A DNA stretch of 54,707 nt. Origin: Nitrospirae bacterium YQR-1. GTDB lineage: Bacteria; Nitrospirota; Thermodesulfovibrionia; Thermodesulfovibrionales; Magnetobacteriaceae. The stretch's first letter is position 1. Each line of letters starts with the position of its first letter. Both the position numbers and the translations under genes were made by a program. Shown piece after piece: positions 1 to 8,657 of the stretch. The DNA lies in contig JAMOBJ010000023.1 of NCBI GenBank assembly GCA_039908095.1, forward strand, positions 1 through 54,707. Reading direction: 5' to 3'. The notes beneath the pieces are model-generated. The model did no database searches. It saw nothing but the letters and a program-made list of their open reading frames with translations, and was not told the origin of the DNA.

Positions 1-53
1 ACCTCCACGTTTACCTGTAGGCTACTGTGTCTAAGGCGACAGAGGTTACTTCT

Positions 54-188
54 TACTTTTCTACCCACTCCTTCGGTAAAGAGCCTTTTTTTTTGCTTAA
101 CCTCTCGGGTGATTTCTTACTTCTTATTATCTCCTTTTATTTCAACTCTTTTACTCGGTTTTCTCTCCTCTATATCGGATTTCGGGTT
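54..188 (+). repeat. Pyrimidine-rich dispersed repeat, copy A
   Basis: This stretch of about 135 bases is closely matched by 8107-8239. Both begin TACTTTTCTACCCACTC and end TTTCGGGTT, with only scattered differences and short indels between. The plus strand is mostly C and T. In copy B the repeat runs straight into a promoter for a DUF1640-like gene; here the corresponding place reads TTACTT instead of TTGACA and no such gene follows, so copy A looks like an orphan leader. The open frame across it has no credible ribosome binding site and I do not treat it as a gene. Confidence 0.7.
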
Positions 189-275
189 ACTTCAGACAGA
201 TGCCCTAATCCTCTGAAGAAACTTTTGTTTTACAAACTCCGCGTATCACAGGTGATGGTCCAGACGTTAAATTTC

Positions 276-839
276 CTACTTTTTAAATGATTTCCCGGCA
301 TCCCATGCTTTCCCTATGACATCTCCTATAGACCAGTACCTGTTGTCAGGCATAGTCAGCACAAAAGGTTTTATTTTTTTTATGTCCGGTTTGCCGTCCG
401 AAAGTGAGCTTTCCTCAACAAAAATATTAATGATTTCACCGATGAAAAAATAATTTGACGGAAGCTCCACGGTGTTTGTAACCTTGCACTCCATGGTAAG
501 CTGACATTGAGTTATCATTGGAGCATGTTTCAACTCTCCGTAAAACACTTCAAAAACATTTGATTTATCCACTCTTTTGCCCGAAACGATACCAACGTAG
601 TCGGTTACCTCAAGCATATCCTCAGAAGGCAGGTTTACGCTAAACTCACCTGTCTCTATAACCGCCCCGCATGATGCATTCACCTTATTAACACACACTC
701 CCAGAAGCGGCGGGTTGTAATTTGTCCTTGTTAACCAGTCAAGCGCCATAAAATTAGTCTTACCGTTTAAATGTGTCCCAAGAATTGTTTGTGTCCACGG
801 AAAACAAAACAGATTTTTCTCAATTGTTATCTTCGCCAT
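276..839 (-). CDS. Flavin reductase-like FMN-binding protein
   Basis: About 187 residues, resembling the flavin reductase-like split-barrel family that binds FMN and reduces flavins or acts as an FMN-dependent oxidoreductase in the cytoplasm. Family-like features are the N-terminal stretch with NFMALDWLTRTNYNPPLLG, the Cys-containing VNASCGAVIETGEFSVNLPS segment and the C-terminal GDVIGKAWDAGKS. I place the start at 839 because AAGGAGGTGG lies seven bases upstream; the frame stays open for 17 more codons without a comparable site. It stands alone, facing away from the left edge, with a dispersed repeat (928-1061) upstream. The substrate cannot be told from sequence. Confidence 0.75.
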   Translation of the reverse strand: MAKITIEKNLFCFPWTQTILGTHLNGKTNFMALDWLTRTNYNPPLLGVCVNKVNASCGAVIETGEFSVNLPSEDMLEVTDYVGIVSGKRVDKSNVFEVFYGELKHAPMITQCQLTMECKVTNTVELPSNYFFIGEIINIFVEESSLSDGKPDIKKIKPFVLTMPDNRYWSIGDVIGKAWDAGKSFKK

Positions 840-927
840 AAAAGCCACCTCCTTAAGCGCTTCATCATTCTCTCCGCAACTGGAGAACATACATTTCCCA
901 GCCTGTACGCTTTATAGCATAACATAA

Positions 928-1061
928 TACCAAGTTGCATTCAATCGTCTAACTTCGTTGGCTCCGTCAAAGCTCAAGGCTCCTCTAAAGGGGAATCCCC
1001 TGTAAGGGAAGAAGTCGCTTTCTCCCAGCCGCCTGTGTTTACTTCTGACTGCTGCTTGGTA
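928..1061 (+). repeat. MITE-like dispersed repeat, copy 1 (full length)
   Basis: A 134-base element starting TACCAAGTTGCATTCA and ending TGACTGCTGCTTGGTA, so the ends are imperfect inverted repeats. Inside are AACTTCGTTGGCTCCGTC and a small GGGGAATCCCC hairpin. Six further copies are listed below. It lies 17 bases beyond the stop codon of nadB, with the arm ending GACTGC nearest the gene. No open reading frame is inside, so it would have to be a non-autonomous element or a REPIN-like repeat. Confidence 0.85.
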
Positions 1062-1078
1062 TTAGGTTGCGGCTCTTT

Positions 1079-2653
1079 TTAAGGTGATGTAGTAATCTCG
1101 ATACTGTCACAAAAATTCTCGTTCTTGCGGAGTGTTATATGGTAAAAGCCGGTATCTGTTTTATTAGAGGCAAAATCCGACCTGAAATGTGCTCCAATGC
1201 TGTCTTTTCTGTAAAGGGCGGACACTACTATCATAAACGATGTCTGAAACATGTTCTTTATTTCATTTTCATAGCGGGTCATATAGTTTGATGATAAGAT
1301 GTGTGCCCATTTTCTTAAAGCAGTGACCGCCTCTGTAAGTGATATGTTACAACGGATAATACCTGCCTTTTCCCACATGAGTTTTCTTAGAAGGCTTCTT
1401 AGCTCATCGGGCTCCTCAATTGTGTGTGCGGATAAATTAATATCATAGGGTTTTATGGCGGAATAATCGACATTTTCATTAAGAGCACTGACTCCCGCCC
1501 TCTGTCCAAACACCAGCCCCTCAAGCAGACTGTTGCTGGCAAGCCTGTTAGCGCCGTGAACACCGGTTCCGGCAACCTCTCCAGCGGCAAAAAGCCCCTT
1601 TATGTTAGTCCTGCCGCCGTCGTCGGTCTTTACGCCACCCATCATGTAGTGGGCTGCCGGGGAGACCGGAACCAGCTCTGAGGTTATATCTATATCGTAT
1701 TTCAGGCAGGTTGTGTAGATCATCGGAAAACGCCTCTTTAGGTAGTCCTTATCAAGATGCGTGGCGTCAAGATAAACAAACTGGCTGTTTGTCCGCACCA
1801 TCTCAGACACTATGGCGCGGGAGACAATATCCCTTGGAGCAAGCTCGGCAGCAGGGGTGTAAAGACTGAGGAACCGCTCCTTGTGTATATTTTTAATATA
1901 TGCCCCCTCACCGCGCAATGCCTCGGTCAGTAAAAACTGAGGAGCAGAGGGCGCATACAGGGTTGTCGGATGAAACTGGACAAACTCCATATCAGATAAA
2001 ATTACGCCCGCCCTGAAAGCCACGGCTATCCCGTCCCCAGTTGCCACACCGGGATTAGTTGTACGTGAAAATATCTGACCGATTCCACCTGTTGACAAAA
2101 TAGTGGCCTTTGCCAAAAGTGCAACGATATTTTTATCTTTAAGTACATAAGCACCATAGCAAACCCCATCCTGCACTATTAAATCAAGGACATACGAAAA
2201 CGAATATTTCCTGACAGATGCAAAACTGCGGGCTTTAGTTATTAAAACCCGTTCTATCTCTTTGCCGGTGGAATCTCCGGAGGCGTGCAGCACCCGCCGT
2301 CTTGAGTGAGCCGCCTCAAGGGTAAACTCAAGTTTTGTGCCGCTTTTGTCAAATTCCATTCCCCACGACATCAGCTCCACTATCCTCTGAGGGCCTTCCT
2401 CAACCAGCACCCTTACAGCAGCCTCACGGCAAAGCCCGTCCCCTGCCTTTATCGTATCCTCAAAGTGAATTCCAATGGTGTCCTCATCGCTTAGAGCCAC
2501 AGCAACCCCCCCCTGAGCATACTCCGTGCATGACTCACTCACTATGTCCTTAGTTATGACACAGACGCTGCCGTGTGGCGCAAGCTCTATGGCAGCCCGC
2601 AGGCCTGCCACTCCGCTGCCTATTATCAGGTAATCAACCCTTTCGACATCCAC
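1079..2653 (-). CDS. nadB: L-aspartate oxidase
   Basis: 524 residues, normal length for NadB, which oxidises L-aspartate to iminoaspartate as the first step of bacterial NAD synthesis. The N-terminal dinucleotide fold GSGVAGLRAA binds FAD. Family motifs follow in order: the YAQGGVAVAL stretch, HSRRRVLHASGDSTG, FVQFHPTTLY, LLTEALRGEGAYI, APRDIVSRAI, and the C-terminal FAD segment AAGEVAGTGVHGANRLASNS, then a helical C-terminal domain. It is the last gene of a tight operon with the HAD hydrolase (8-base gap) and the YkgJ-like gene. nadA and nadC are not in the window. Confidence 0.95.
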   Translation of the reverse strand: MDVERVDYLIIGSGVAGLRAAIELAPHGSVCVITKDIVSESCTEYAQGGVAVALSDEDTIGIHFEDTIKAGDGLCREAAVRVLVEEGPQRIVELMSWGMEFDKSGTKLEFTLEAAHSRRRVLHASGDSTGKEIERVLITKARSFASVRKYSFSYVLDLIVQDGVCYGAYVLKDKNIVALLAKATILSTGGIGQIFSRTTNPGVATGDGIAVAFRAGVILSDMEFVQFHPTTLYAPSAPQFLLTEALRGEGAYIKNIHKERFLSLYTPAAELAPRDIVSRAIVSEMVRTNSQFVYLDATHLDKDYLKRRFPMIYTTCLKYDIDITSELVPVSPAAHYMMGGVKTDDGGRTNIKGLFAAGEVAGTGVHGANRLASNSLLEGLVFGQRAGVSALNENVDYSAIKPYDINLSAHTIEEPDELRSLLRKLMWEKAGIIRCNISLTEAVTALRKWAHILSSNYMTRYENEIKNMFQTSFMIVVSALYRKDSIGAHFRSDFASNKTDTGFYHITLRKNENFCDSIEITTSP

Positions 2654-2661
2654 TATCTGTG

Positions 2662-3357
2662 CTACTCCGGCAAAAGCTCGTTAAAGCTGTCAAAAGATAA
2701 CAGTTCGCTGTTATTTGACATGGTTTCCCGTGAGCTTGCCATGTTTTTTATAAGCACATAGCTGATACCAAAGTCCGCCGCACTGCGGGCTACATCTAAA
2801 GTGTCATCTATAAACAACGTGTTTTCTTTGTCAAACCCCAGTGTATGCTGTGCATTTATCCAAAACCCCTCGTACTCCTTAGGCACACCCATATCCAGTG
2901 AGGTTATGACCTTATCAAAGTATTTCCCGAGGGCGGTTTTCTTCATCTTGAGTGCAATAGTTTTGTAGTGGGCATTTGTGGCAAGGACAACGTGTTTTTT
3001 GTATTTTCTGAGCACTTTGAGAAATTCCTCTACGTGTGGGTGTGCCTCTATGAGATGATTGATCTGCTCTTTGAGTGCCGGGATGTCTATTCCAAGCTCC
3101 TCTGACCAGAAATCAATGTCGGTCCAGTTTAGTGTTCCCTCGTGGTGCTTGTAGCGAGCAAAGAGCTGTTCAGAGGCTTTGCCGAATGTGATATTGTGTT
3201 TTTGGGCATAAGTCTGCGGCACTAGGTGTCTCCAGAAGTAATCGTCAAAGTACTTATCCACAAGCGTGCCGTCCATATCGAGCAGCACGTGGGTTATGTG
3301 TCCTTTACTGCCTTTATTGTCGCCCCACAGGGCTGCCTTCACCTCCGGGATGTTCAT
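2662..3357 (-). CDS. yrfG: HAD-family nucleotidase, YrfG-like
   Basis: 231 residues of the haloacid dehalogenase superfamily. Motif I is DMDGTLVD (catalytic Asp pair), motif II lies at ATNA, and motif IV is the FIDD segment. The pattern FDDYFWRHLVPQTYAQK and the LNWTDIDFWSEELGIDI segment closely follow Escherichia coli YrfG, a GMP/IMP 5'-nucleotidase, and the length agrees. It would act in the cytoplasm dephosphorylating nucleotides or a similar metabolite. It sits between the YkgJ-like gene (3-base gap) and nadB (8-base gap), so the three are almost surely cotranscribed. Exact substrate is inference from family likeness. Confidence 0.8.
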   Translation of the reverse strand: MNIPEVKAALWGDNKGSKGHITHVLLDMDGTLVDKYFDDYFWRHLVPQTYAQKHNITFGKASEQLFARYKHHEGTLNWTDIDFWSEELGIDIPALKEQINHLIEAHPHVEEFLKVLRKYKKHVVLATNAHYKTIALKMKKTALGKYFDKVITSLDMGVPKEYEGFWINAQHTLGFDKENTLFIDDTLDVARSAADFGISYVLIKNMASSRETMSNNSELLSFDSFNELLPE

Positions 3358-3360
3358 AAA

Positions 3361-4023
3361 CTATTCCCCCTTGCCGCACATTTTGGTTTTAAAGCATCCA
3401 TTGGCGGAAAACTCAATCATTTCCTCGTTAAAGTAATCAAGCACCATTTCAGCTATGGTTTTCTTAAACTTATGAAAATACGTAAAATCACTCCTAAGGT
3501 CTCCCTCAAGGGCGGCAAACTGTGAGTAGTGGGGAGTTCTGTTAAAGTAGTAGTCGGGCTCAAAGTTGCCCTCTGCGTTTTTGGCGAAGTTTTCCTTAAA
3601 TCTGTTACAACCAGGCCAGCGTTGAGCCGGAGCCGTATTTACTTGCAGCACCGATGGGACGCCGTGTGAGCGGCATATCAGCGGTCTGTTTTCATACACA
3701 ACGCACTTGTCATTGAAGTTAAGCGGACACATGATTTTCAATGACTCCATGTTAAACGGTTTCTTTGCCACCTCTGAGTAGTACATCTGCGCTCTCATAA
3801 ATATTACTTTCAAAAGTGCCTGATCGGTAATCTTAGTGAGTCCCTCACAGAGATAAAAGTACTCAAGCAGCGTGTAGTGGTTAAACACCGTGGTACAACA
3901 GTTATCCTCACAGCCGTCACAGTTAAAACCGCTGTAGTGCTCCTGGGCTGTCTTGTAGTCGGCTTCTATGGCTGAAAATATTTGCGACAGCCTTTCCATG
4001 TATGCTAAAATGTCTGCTTCCAT
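3361..4023 (-). CDS. YkgJ-family cysteine-cluster protein
   Basis: 220 residues. The N-terminal third carries CDGCEDNCC, followed by CPLNFNDKCVVYENRPLICR, the pattern of the YkgJ/UPF0153 family, whose clustered cysteines are thought to bind zinc or an iron-sulfur centre. No biochemical role is firmly established for the family. The start at 4023 has GGAGGG about ten bases upstream. It opens the operon with the YrfG-like nucleotidase and nadB. NadA, the partner of NadB, is an iron-sulfur enzyme, but any link to this protein is a guess. Confidence 0.75.
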   Translation of the reverse strand: MEADILAYMERLSQIFSAIEADYKTAQEHYSGFNCDGCEDNCCTTVFNHYTLLEYFYLCEGLTKITDQALLKVIFMRAQMYYSEVAKKPFNMESLKIMCPLNFNDKCVVYENRPLICRSHGVPSVLQVNTAPAQRWPGCNRFKENFAKNAEGNFEPDYYFNRTPHYSQFAALEGDLRSDFTYFHKFKKTIAEMVLDYFNEEMIEFSANGCFKTKMCGKGE

Positions 4024-4301
4024 ACTGTTAAGCCCTCCAAATTTTTAATGTTAATCAATTCTATAATAATGCCGGACATTTGTAAAGAGTACAGGGGGGT
4101 TGAGGTTTTCTCCAAGACATGGGTATAAGGTAAAAAAAAGGAGGTGCTAATACTTATAAGTAGCCTTAATTGCAGGTTTAATTATATAATTTATTAACTA
4201 AAAAACGGGGAATTAGTTTGGCCCCATGGTGGGACATAAAACATGGCCGTCTATAGGGAAGTTCGTATGTTAAAGTATTATTATGTTTACATCATCAGAG
4301 C

Positions 4302-5081
4302 ATGAAACTGTCAATTTATCAGATAGATGCTTTTGCTAATATGGCTTTTAAGGGCAATCCTGCCGCGATTGTTCCTCTAAACGAATGGTTAAGTGAAGGC
4401 ATTATGCAAGCAATAGCGGAAGAAAATAATCTTTCGGAAACTGCGTTCTTTGTTCCGGTAAAAGATGCTTTTCATATCCGTTGGTTTACTCCAATAAAAG
4501 AAGTTAGGCTTTGTGGTCATGCAACTCTTGCATCTGCTTTTGTATTATTCAATATTCTGGGATTGCAGCCGGATTCAGTAACATTCAACTCTCTTTCGGG
4601 GCCGCTGGTAGTTTCAAGAAAAAATGGGATACTTACTATGAGTTTCCCCTCACAACCTCCACTGCCCTGTGAAACACCGGAGGAGGTTATTAAAGGATTG
4701 GGGCGGGTACCTGTTGGGTGCCTTAGATGCGAGGACTTCGTCGTAGTGTTTGAAAACCATGAGGATATAGCCAACATTGTTCCAAACCATGAGTACCTAA
4801 AAAAATTAGACCTTCGAGGTGTTATTGTTACTGCCCCATCATTAGAGTACGATTTTGTAGCCAGATTTTTTGCACCAAAATATGGAATACCGGAAGACCC
4901 TGTAACCGGCTCAGCATATACGCAGCTTATGCCTTATTGGGCAGAGGTATTTGGTAGAAAAAAACTTAAAGCAAAGCAAATTTCGGCGCGTGGGGGTGAG
5001 CTGATTTGCGAGTTGAAAGGAGACAGAGTTTTAATTTCAGGCACGGCAATAAAATATTTGGAAGGAACCATTGAGATATGA
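4302..5081 (+). CDS. PhzF-family isomerase/epimerase-like protein
   Basis: 259 residues of the PhzF (phenazine biosynthesis-like, diaminopimelate-epimerase fold) family. Visible landmarks: YQIDAFANMAFKGNPAAIV at the N terminus, NNLSETAFF with the catalytic-type Glu, RWFTPIKEVRLCGHATLA, and GIPEDPVTGSAYTQL in the second half. No phenazine gene is nearby, so this is one of the many orphan PhzF homologues of unknown substrate. No strong ribosome binding site precedes the ATG. A hairpin followed by T residues ends the transcript at 5117-5143, and dsbC-like gene converges from the other side. The 278 bases upstream hold no gene that I can support. Confidence 0.85.
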   Translation: MKLSIYQIDAFANMAFKGNPAAIVPLNEWLSEGIMQAIAEENNLSETAFFVPVKDAFHIRWFTPIKEVRLCGHATLASAFVLFNILGLQPDSVTFNSLSGPLVVSRKNGILTMSFPSQPPLPCETPEEVIKGLGRVPVGCLRCEDFVVVFENHEDIANIVPNHEYLKKLDLRGVIVTAPSLEYDFVARFFAPKYGIPEDPVTGSAYTQLMPYWAEVFGRKKLKAKQISARGGELICELKGDRVLISGTAIKYLEGTIEI

Positions 5082-5116
5082 TACCACATTGATTTATTGC
5101 CTGATTCCAGTTTTTT

Positions 5117-5143
5117 GGGAAAGGGCAAAGCCCTTTCCCTTTT
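5117..5143 (+). terminator. Rho-independent terminator of the PhzF-like gene
   Basis: A perfect ten-base-pair stem, GGGAAAGGGC and GCCCTTTCCC, with an AAA loop, followed by TTTT. It lies 35 bases after the stop at 5081 and before the convergent gene ending at 5161. A run of T before the stem means only plus-strand transcripts get the proper U tract. Confidence 0.85.
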
Positions 5144-5160
5144 ATGTTGCCACGTATAGT

Positions 5161-5901
5161 TTATTTCTCACCGGAAGGTGTTTTTTCAACCGGATGCTCC
5201 TCCGGCTCTCCAAGATACTTGTTGATGAGCGGGAAGTTAGCGCCATTTACAGGCTCGCCATTTACAATTAAAAACGGAGTACCGGATATACCTAACGTAT
5301 CCCCCAGTTTGCGGTATTCCTTTATCGTATCCTCCACTTTTTCGTCCTTACATTCAGTTACTTCCTTCTCATCATACTTTCCTTCCATGACATCATAGAA
5401 GGTCTTAACTTTATCTTTGGCACAGAGGATAAACTTACTCTTCTTCTCAGCGTTGGGGTGAAGTTGAAGCAATGGGTAGAAGAACACATAACGGGTAATA
5501 TCCTTTTTGGTTTTCAGGAAGGTGTCAACTTTTCTGCAAAATGGGCAGTCCGGGTCGGTGAATTCGACAATAATATTTTTACCGTTACCGATTTTCATAC
5601 CTTTTTCCGAGGGAATGTGTTTAACCTTTTCCTTTATTATTTCCATTAATCTTGCCGAGGTCAGGTTTTTCCCGTCACTTGTGCGCATCTCGCCCAATAT
5701 TAAAATACCGGTTGCCGGATCAAAATAAACTAACTCAGATCCTGCCAACACCTCATAGACTCCCTTTACAGCAGACTCCTTTATCGAGTCATATTTGACA
5801 TGTGGGAACAGTTTTTTAAAAGACTCCTCAGGTGTCTCTGCACTGCAAAAAGCAGCCAGCGCAAAGAAAACACTGAGAAAAATGATCAGTTTTTTTAACA
5901 C
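5161..5901 (-). CDS. DsbC-like periplasmic thiol:disulfide interchange protein
   Basis: 246 residues beginning with a hydrophobic signal peptide (about residues 3-20, ending AFCSA before AETPEES), so periplasmic. An N-terminal DsbC/G dimerisation-like region precedes a thioredoxin-fold domain with the active site CPFC at residues 119-122 in FTDPDCPFCRKV, and a cis-proline segment GTPFLIVNG near residue 210. DsbC-type proteins reshuffle wrong disulfides. The C-terminal tail is rich in Glu, Lys and Pro. It stands alone between phzF (convergent) and htpG (upstream on the same strand, 58-base gap). No DsbD partner is visible. Confidence 0.87.
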   Translation of the reverse strand: MLKKLIIFLSVFFALAAFCSAETPEESFKKLFPHVKYDSIKESAVKGVYEVLAGSELVYFDPATGILILGEMRTSDGKNLTSARLMEIIKEKVKHIPSEKGMKIGNGKNIIVEFTDPDCPFCRKVDTFLKTKKDITRYVFFYPLLQLHPNAEKKSKFILCAKDKVKTFYDVMEGKYDEKEVTECKDEKVEDTIKEYRKLGDTLGISGTPFLIVNGEPVNGANFPLINKYLGEPEEHPVEKTPSGEK

Positions 5902-5959
5902 TTTTCACTCTCCATTATTTTTATTTGTTAGCCCTGAAAAAGGCTCCGTGTGATTATCC

Positions 5960-7861
5960 TCAATTGCTTTTCATTTCCCTGACCATCAGCTCTGAAACCA
6001 TCGATGCAAAGAAAAGGGAATCCTTTGGCCGGCTTCCCTCCAAAACTAATGCCTGATTGTAGAGCATGTCAATGTATTTTAAGAGTTTCTCACTGTTTTG
6101 ATCTTTTTCAAAGAGCTCATTCATCGCCTCCACAAGGGGATGAGCCGGGTTAAGTTCAAATATCTTCTTAATGTTGGGAATATCCTTGCCCATTGAGCGA
6201 AGCAGTCTTTCCATGTTTGCATCCATTGCACCCTCATCTCCGACAAGACAACATGGGGAGTCCTTCAGCCTGCCGGAAAACCTCGCTTCCTTTATATCAT
6301 CTTTAAGTCTTGTGTTGATTAAATCGAGAAGTTTTTTGTACTTTATCTCGCTCTCTTTCTTCTGCTCCTCTTTAGCCTTATCCAGGGTTATATCCCCGCG
6401 CAGGGCTGACTTAAAGTCCTTGCCGGAGTACTGAAATCCGGCAAATATCATGTCGTCTATCTCATCAAGGAGAATCAGCACCTCATAGCCCTTTTCTTTA
6501 AAAGTCTCCAGATAGGGCGAGTGCATAGCATCGTCATAGGCTGAGGCCGTTATGTAGTAAATGTGCTTCTGGTCTTCCTTCATGTTGTTGATGTAATCCC
6601 TCAGAGTGGTATATTTTTCAGGCTCAGTGTTTGTGGACTTAAAAAGTAGCAGGTCTGCCACAGTCTCACGTTTTTCATAACTGAAGTGAATACCCTCTTT
6701 CAGAATTTTTCCGAATTGTTTATAAAATTCCAGATATTTGTCAAACTCATTTTGTTTCATATCAGAGAGGGTGTCTAACATTTTCTTTGTCACATTTTTA
6801 TTGATAATCTCTATCTGGCGGTTGTTTTGCAAGATTTCTCTTGAAACGTTCAAGGGCAGATCGGAGGAATCAACCACTCCTTTTACAAACCGCAGATATT
6901 GTGGAAACAGCTCCTCGCAGTGCTCCATAATCTGGACGCGTCTTACATAGAGCATGGGACCGTATTTGAAGTCTTTGTAGAAAATGTCAAAGGGCATCCG
7001 TGAGGGTATAAACAACAAGGCGGTAAACTCGGTCATTCCCTCGGCCTTGTAGTGTATGACTTTCATCGGGTCAGTGAAATCATGGGCAACATGCTTATAA
7101 AATTCGTTATAATCCTGCTCTGTTATTTCGGACTTATCCCTTAGCCAGATGGCTTTTTGGGAATTAAGTTTTTCCTCTTCTATGACTTTATATTTTTTGC
7201 CCTTTTCCAGTTCGCTTTCTTTTTCACGTTCAACGTCTATAACAACCGGATAGTCTATGTAGTCGGAGTACTTTGTAACAATACGCCGTAGTTCGTAATC
7301 GGAGAGATATATCTTTTCATCATCTTTGATGTGAAGGATGACATCAGTTCCGCGTGTTTCCTTCTGTGTATCTTCAACAGTGAAGGTACCGTCAGCCGTT
7401 GATTCCCACCTAAAAGAGTCATTAGTGCCTGCCTTTTTTGAAATCAGCACCACTCTGTCGGCCACCATAAAAGATGAGTAAAAACCGACTCCGAACTGTC
7501 CGATTAACTCTGTGGAGTCCTCGGGGGATTTCTCCCTGAGTTTTGCCAGAAACTCCATAGTACCTGAGCGTGCTATCGTACCAAGTTCTCTTATGCCCTC
7601 TTCCCTGTTCATGCCGATGCCGTTGTCGCTTACTGTTAAAGTGCCGGCCTCTTTGTCTATCGATAATTTGATTTTCCAGTCCCCGCCGTCTTGTAACATT
7701 TCACTGTTTGTTAGAGACTCGTAACGGGCCTTATCTATAGCGTCTGAGGCGTTAGAGATAAGCTCACGGAGGAAAACCTCTTTGTGAGAATACAGTGAGT
7801 GGATCATTAAATCCAGTAATTGATTTACTTCTGTTTTAAACTCCAGCACTTCCTTTGCCAT
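5960..7861 (-). CDS. htpG: Molecular chaperone HtpG (Hsp90)
   Basis: 633 residues, full length for HtpG, a cytoplasmic ATP-dependent chaperone dimer. N-terminal GHKL ATPase: LRELISNASDAIDKAR, DNGIGMNREE and GQFGVGFYSSFMVADRV. Middle domain includes LLFIPSRMPFDIF, YVRRVQIMEHCEELFPQYL and the SSDLPLNVSREILQ segment. The C-terminal dimerisation domain holds NPAHPLVEAM. Upstream, on the minus strand, a reasonable ribosome binding site (GGAGGTATATTAAAA) precedes the ATG. It is transcribed alone as far as can be seen. Confidence 0.96.
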   Translation of the reverse strand: MAKEVLEFKTEVNQLLDLMIHSLYSHKEVFLRELISNASDAIDKARYESLTNSEMLQDGGDWKIKLSIDKEAGTLTVSDNGIGMNREEGIRELGTIARSGTMEFLAKLREKSPEDSTELIGQFGVGFYSSFMVADRVVLISKKAGTNDSFRWESTADGTFTVEDTQKETRGTDVILHIKDDEKIYLSDYELRRIVTKYSDYIDYPVVIDVEREKESELEKGKKYKVIEEEKLNSQKAIWLRDKSEITEQDYNEFYKHVAHDFTDPMKVIHYKAEGMTEFTALLFIPSRMPFDIFYKDFKYGPMLYVRRVQIMEHCEELFPQYLRFVKGVVDSSDLPLNVSREILQNNRQIEIINKNVTKKMLDTLSDMKQNEFDKYLEFYKQFGKILKEGIHFSYEKRETVADLLLFKSTNTEPEKYTTLRDYINNMKEDQKHIYYITASAYDDAMHSPYLETFKEKGYEVLILLDEIDDMIFAGFQYSGKDFKSALRGDITLDKAKEEQKKESEIKYKKLLDLINTRLKDDIKEARFSGRLKDSPCCLVGDEGAMDANMERLLRSMGKDIPNIKKIFELNPAHPLVEAMNELFEKDQNSEKLLKYIDMLYNQALVLEGSRPKDSLFFASMVSELMVREMKSN

Positions 7862-8106
7862 TTTTAATATACCTCCAGTCTCAATAAATATCTTAATAAG
7901 GAAATCACTAAGTTCCCCACAATTGACATTTTAGCATAGCATATGAGTGGAAATCAACATGCCGCCGGCACCCGAAATCCAATATAGAAAAACCGGTAGC
8001 CCGCTAAAAGTGGTTTTTGAGCAGAAATTTCAGATTATAGCAGACTATCCATTTTTTTCTACTATAAAAAGTTTATTTTTTCATCAACAATACTAAAATC
8101 AGTATA

Positions 8107-8239
8107 TACTTTTCTACCCACTCGATCTGTTAGAGAGCTTTTTTTGCTAAACCTCTCCGGTGATTTCTTACTTCTTATTATCTCCTTTAATTTCAACTCC
8201 TTTACTCGTTTTTCTTACCTCTATGCCGGTTTTCGGGTT
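8107..8239 (+). repeat. Pyrimidine-rich dispersed repeat, copy B, leader of a DUF1640-like gene
   Basis: Second copy of the repeat at 54-188, roughly 133 bases, again mostly pyrimidine on the plus strand. It runs directly into a promoter-like pair (8238-8267) and then the small gene at 8291. The rest of the gap between htpG (ends 7861) and this gene is AT-rich, including several A/T tracts at 8040-8100, with no gene that I can support. Confidence 0.75.
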
Positions 8240-8267
8240 GACAACCGAGCGGGTATTTTTATAACAT
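8238..8267 (+). promoter_or_regulatory. Candidate sigma-70 promoter of the DUF1640-like gene
   Basis: TTGACA at 8238-8243, an 18-base spacer, then TAACAT at 8262-8267 (TATAAC at 8260 is an alternative). It starts at the exact end of repeat copy B. A strong ribosome binding site, AAAGGAGAT, follows at about 8276. Confidence 0.5.
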
Positions 8268-8290
8268 TAAGTAGAAAGGAGATTAAGAAC

Positions 8291-8596
8291 ATGAGCGAAA
8301 GTGTAATTTTTGATACCCATGCGTATGTGAAAAAACTTAAAGCTGTAGGGTTCACTGAAGAACAGGCTGAGGTACAAACTGAGGTCTTATCTGAATTACT
8401 AGAGAAAAACCTTGCAACTAAGCTGGATTTAAAAGAACTTGAATCTAAACTTGCCCGTGATTTAAAAGAGCTTGAATCGAGACTCGAAGTTAAAATAGAA
8501 TCGTCCAAGTCCGACATAATTAAGTGGGTAGCCGCCATGCTCGTAGCACAGGCCAGCTTAATGGCTGTCATGTTCCGGTTGTTTAGGGCTTCTTAA
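8291..8596 (+). CDS. DUF1640-like coiled-coil membrane protein
   Basis: 101 residues. The start is set by AAAGGAGAT eight bases upstream. The N-terminal half reads FDTHAYVKKLKAVGFTEEQAE, the signature of small DUF1640 proteins (related in pattern to the mitochondrial CCDC90/MCU-regulator family), followed by a charged coiled coil with repeated DLKELES units and a C-terminal membrane helix around residues 77-97. Family function in bacteria is unknown. The open frame extends upstream to 8144 through the repeat, but that part is leader. A shorter relative lies at 31834-32091, and both genes end TTAAGTAACTCA. Confidence 0.8.
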   Translation: MSESVIFDTHAYVKKLKAVGFTEEQAEVQTEVLSELLEKNLATKLDLKELESKLARDLKELESRLEVKIESSKSDIIKWVAAMLVAQASLMAVMFRLFRAS

Positions 8597-8657
8597 GTAA
8601 CTCACTTTTCTAATCCACATTCCTATAAAACTTATGAGCGCCGATTCTGTCCCCTGC

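Noticed and set aside
27..290. An 87-codon open frame across the left-edge repeat
   Set aside because: It has no ribosome binding site, its composition follows the pyrimidine-rich repeat, and the matching frame in copy B is clearly leader to another start.
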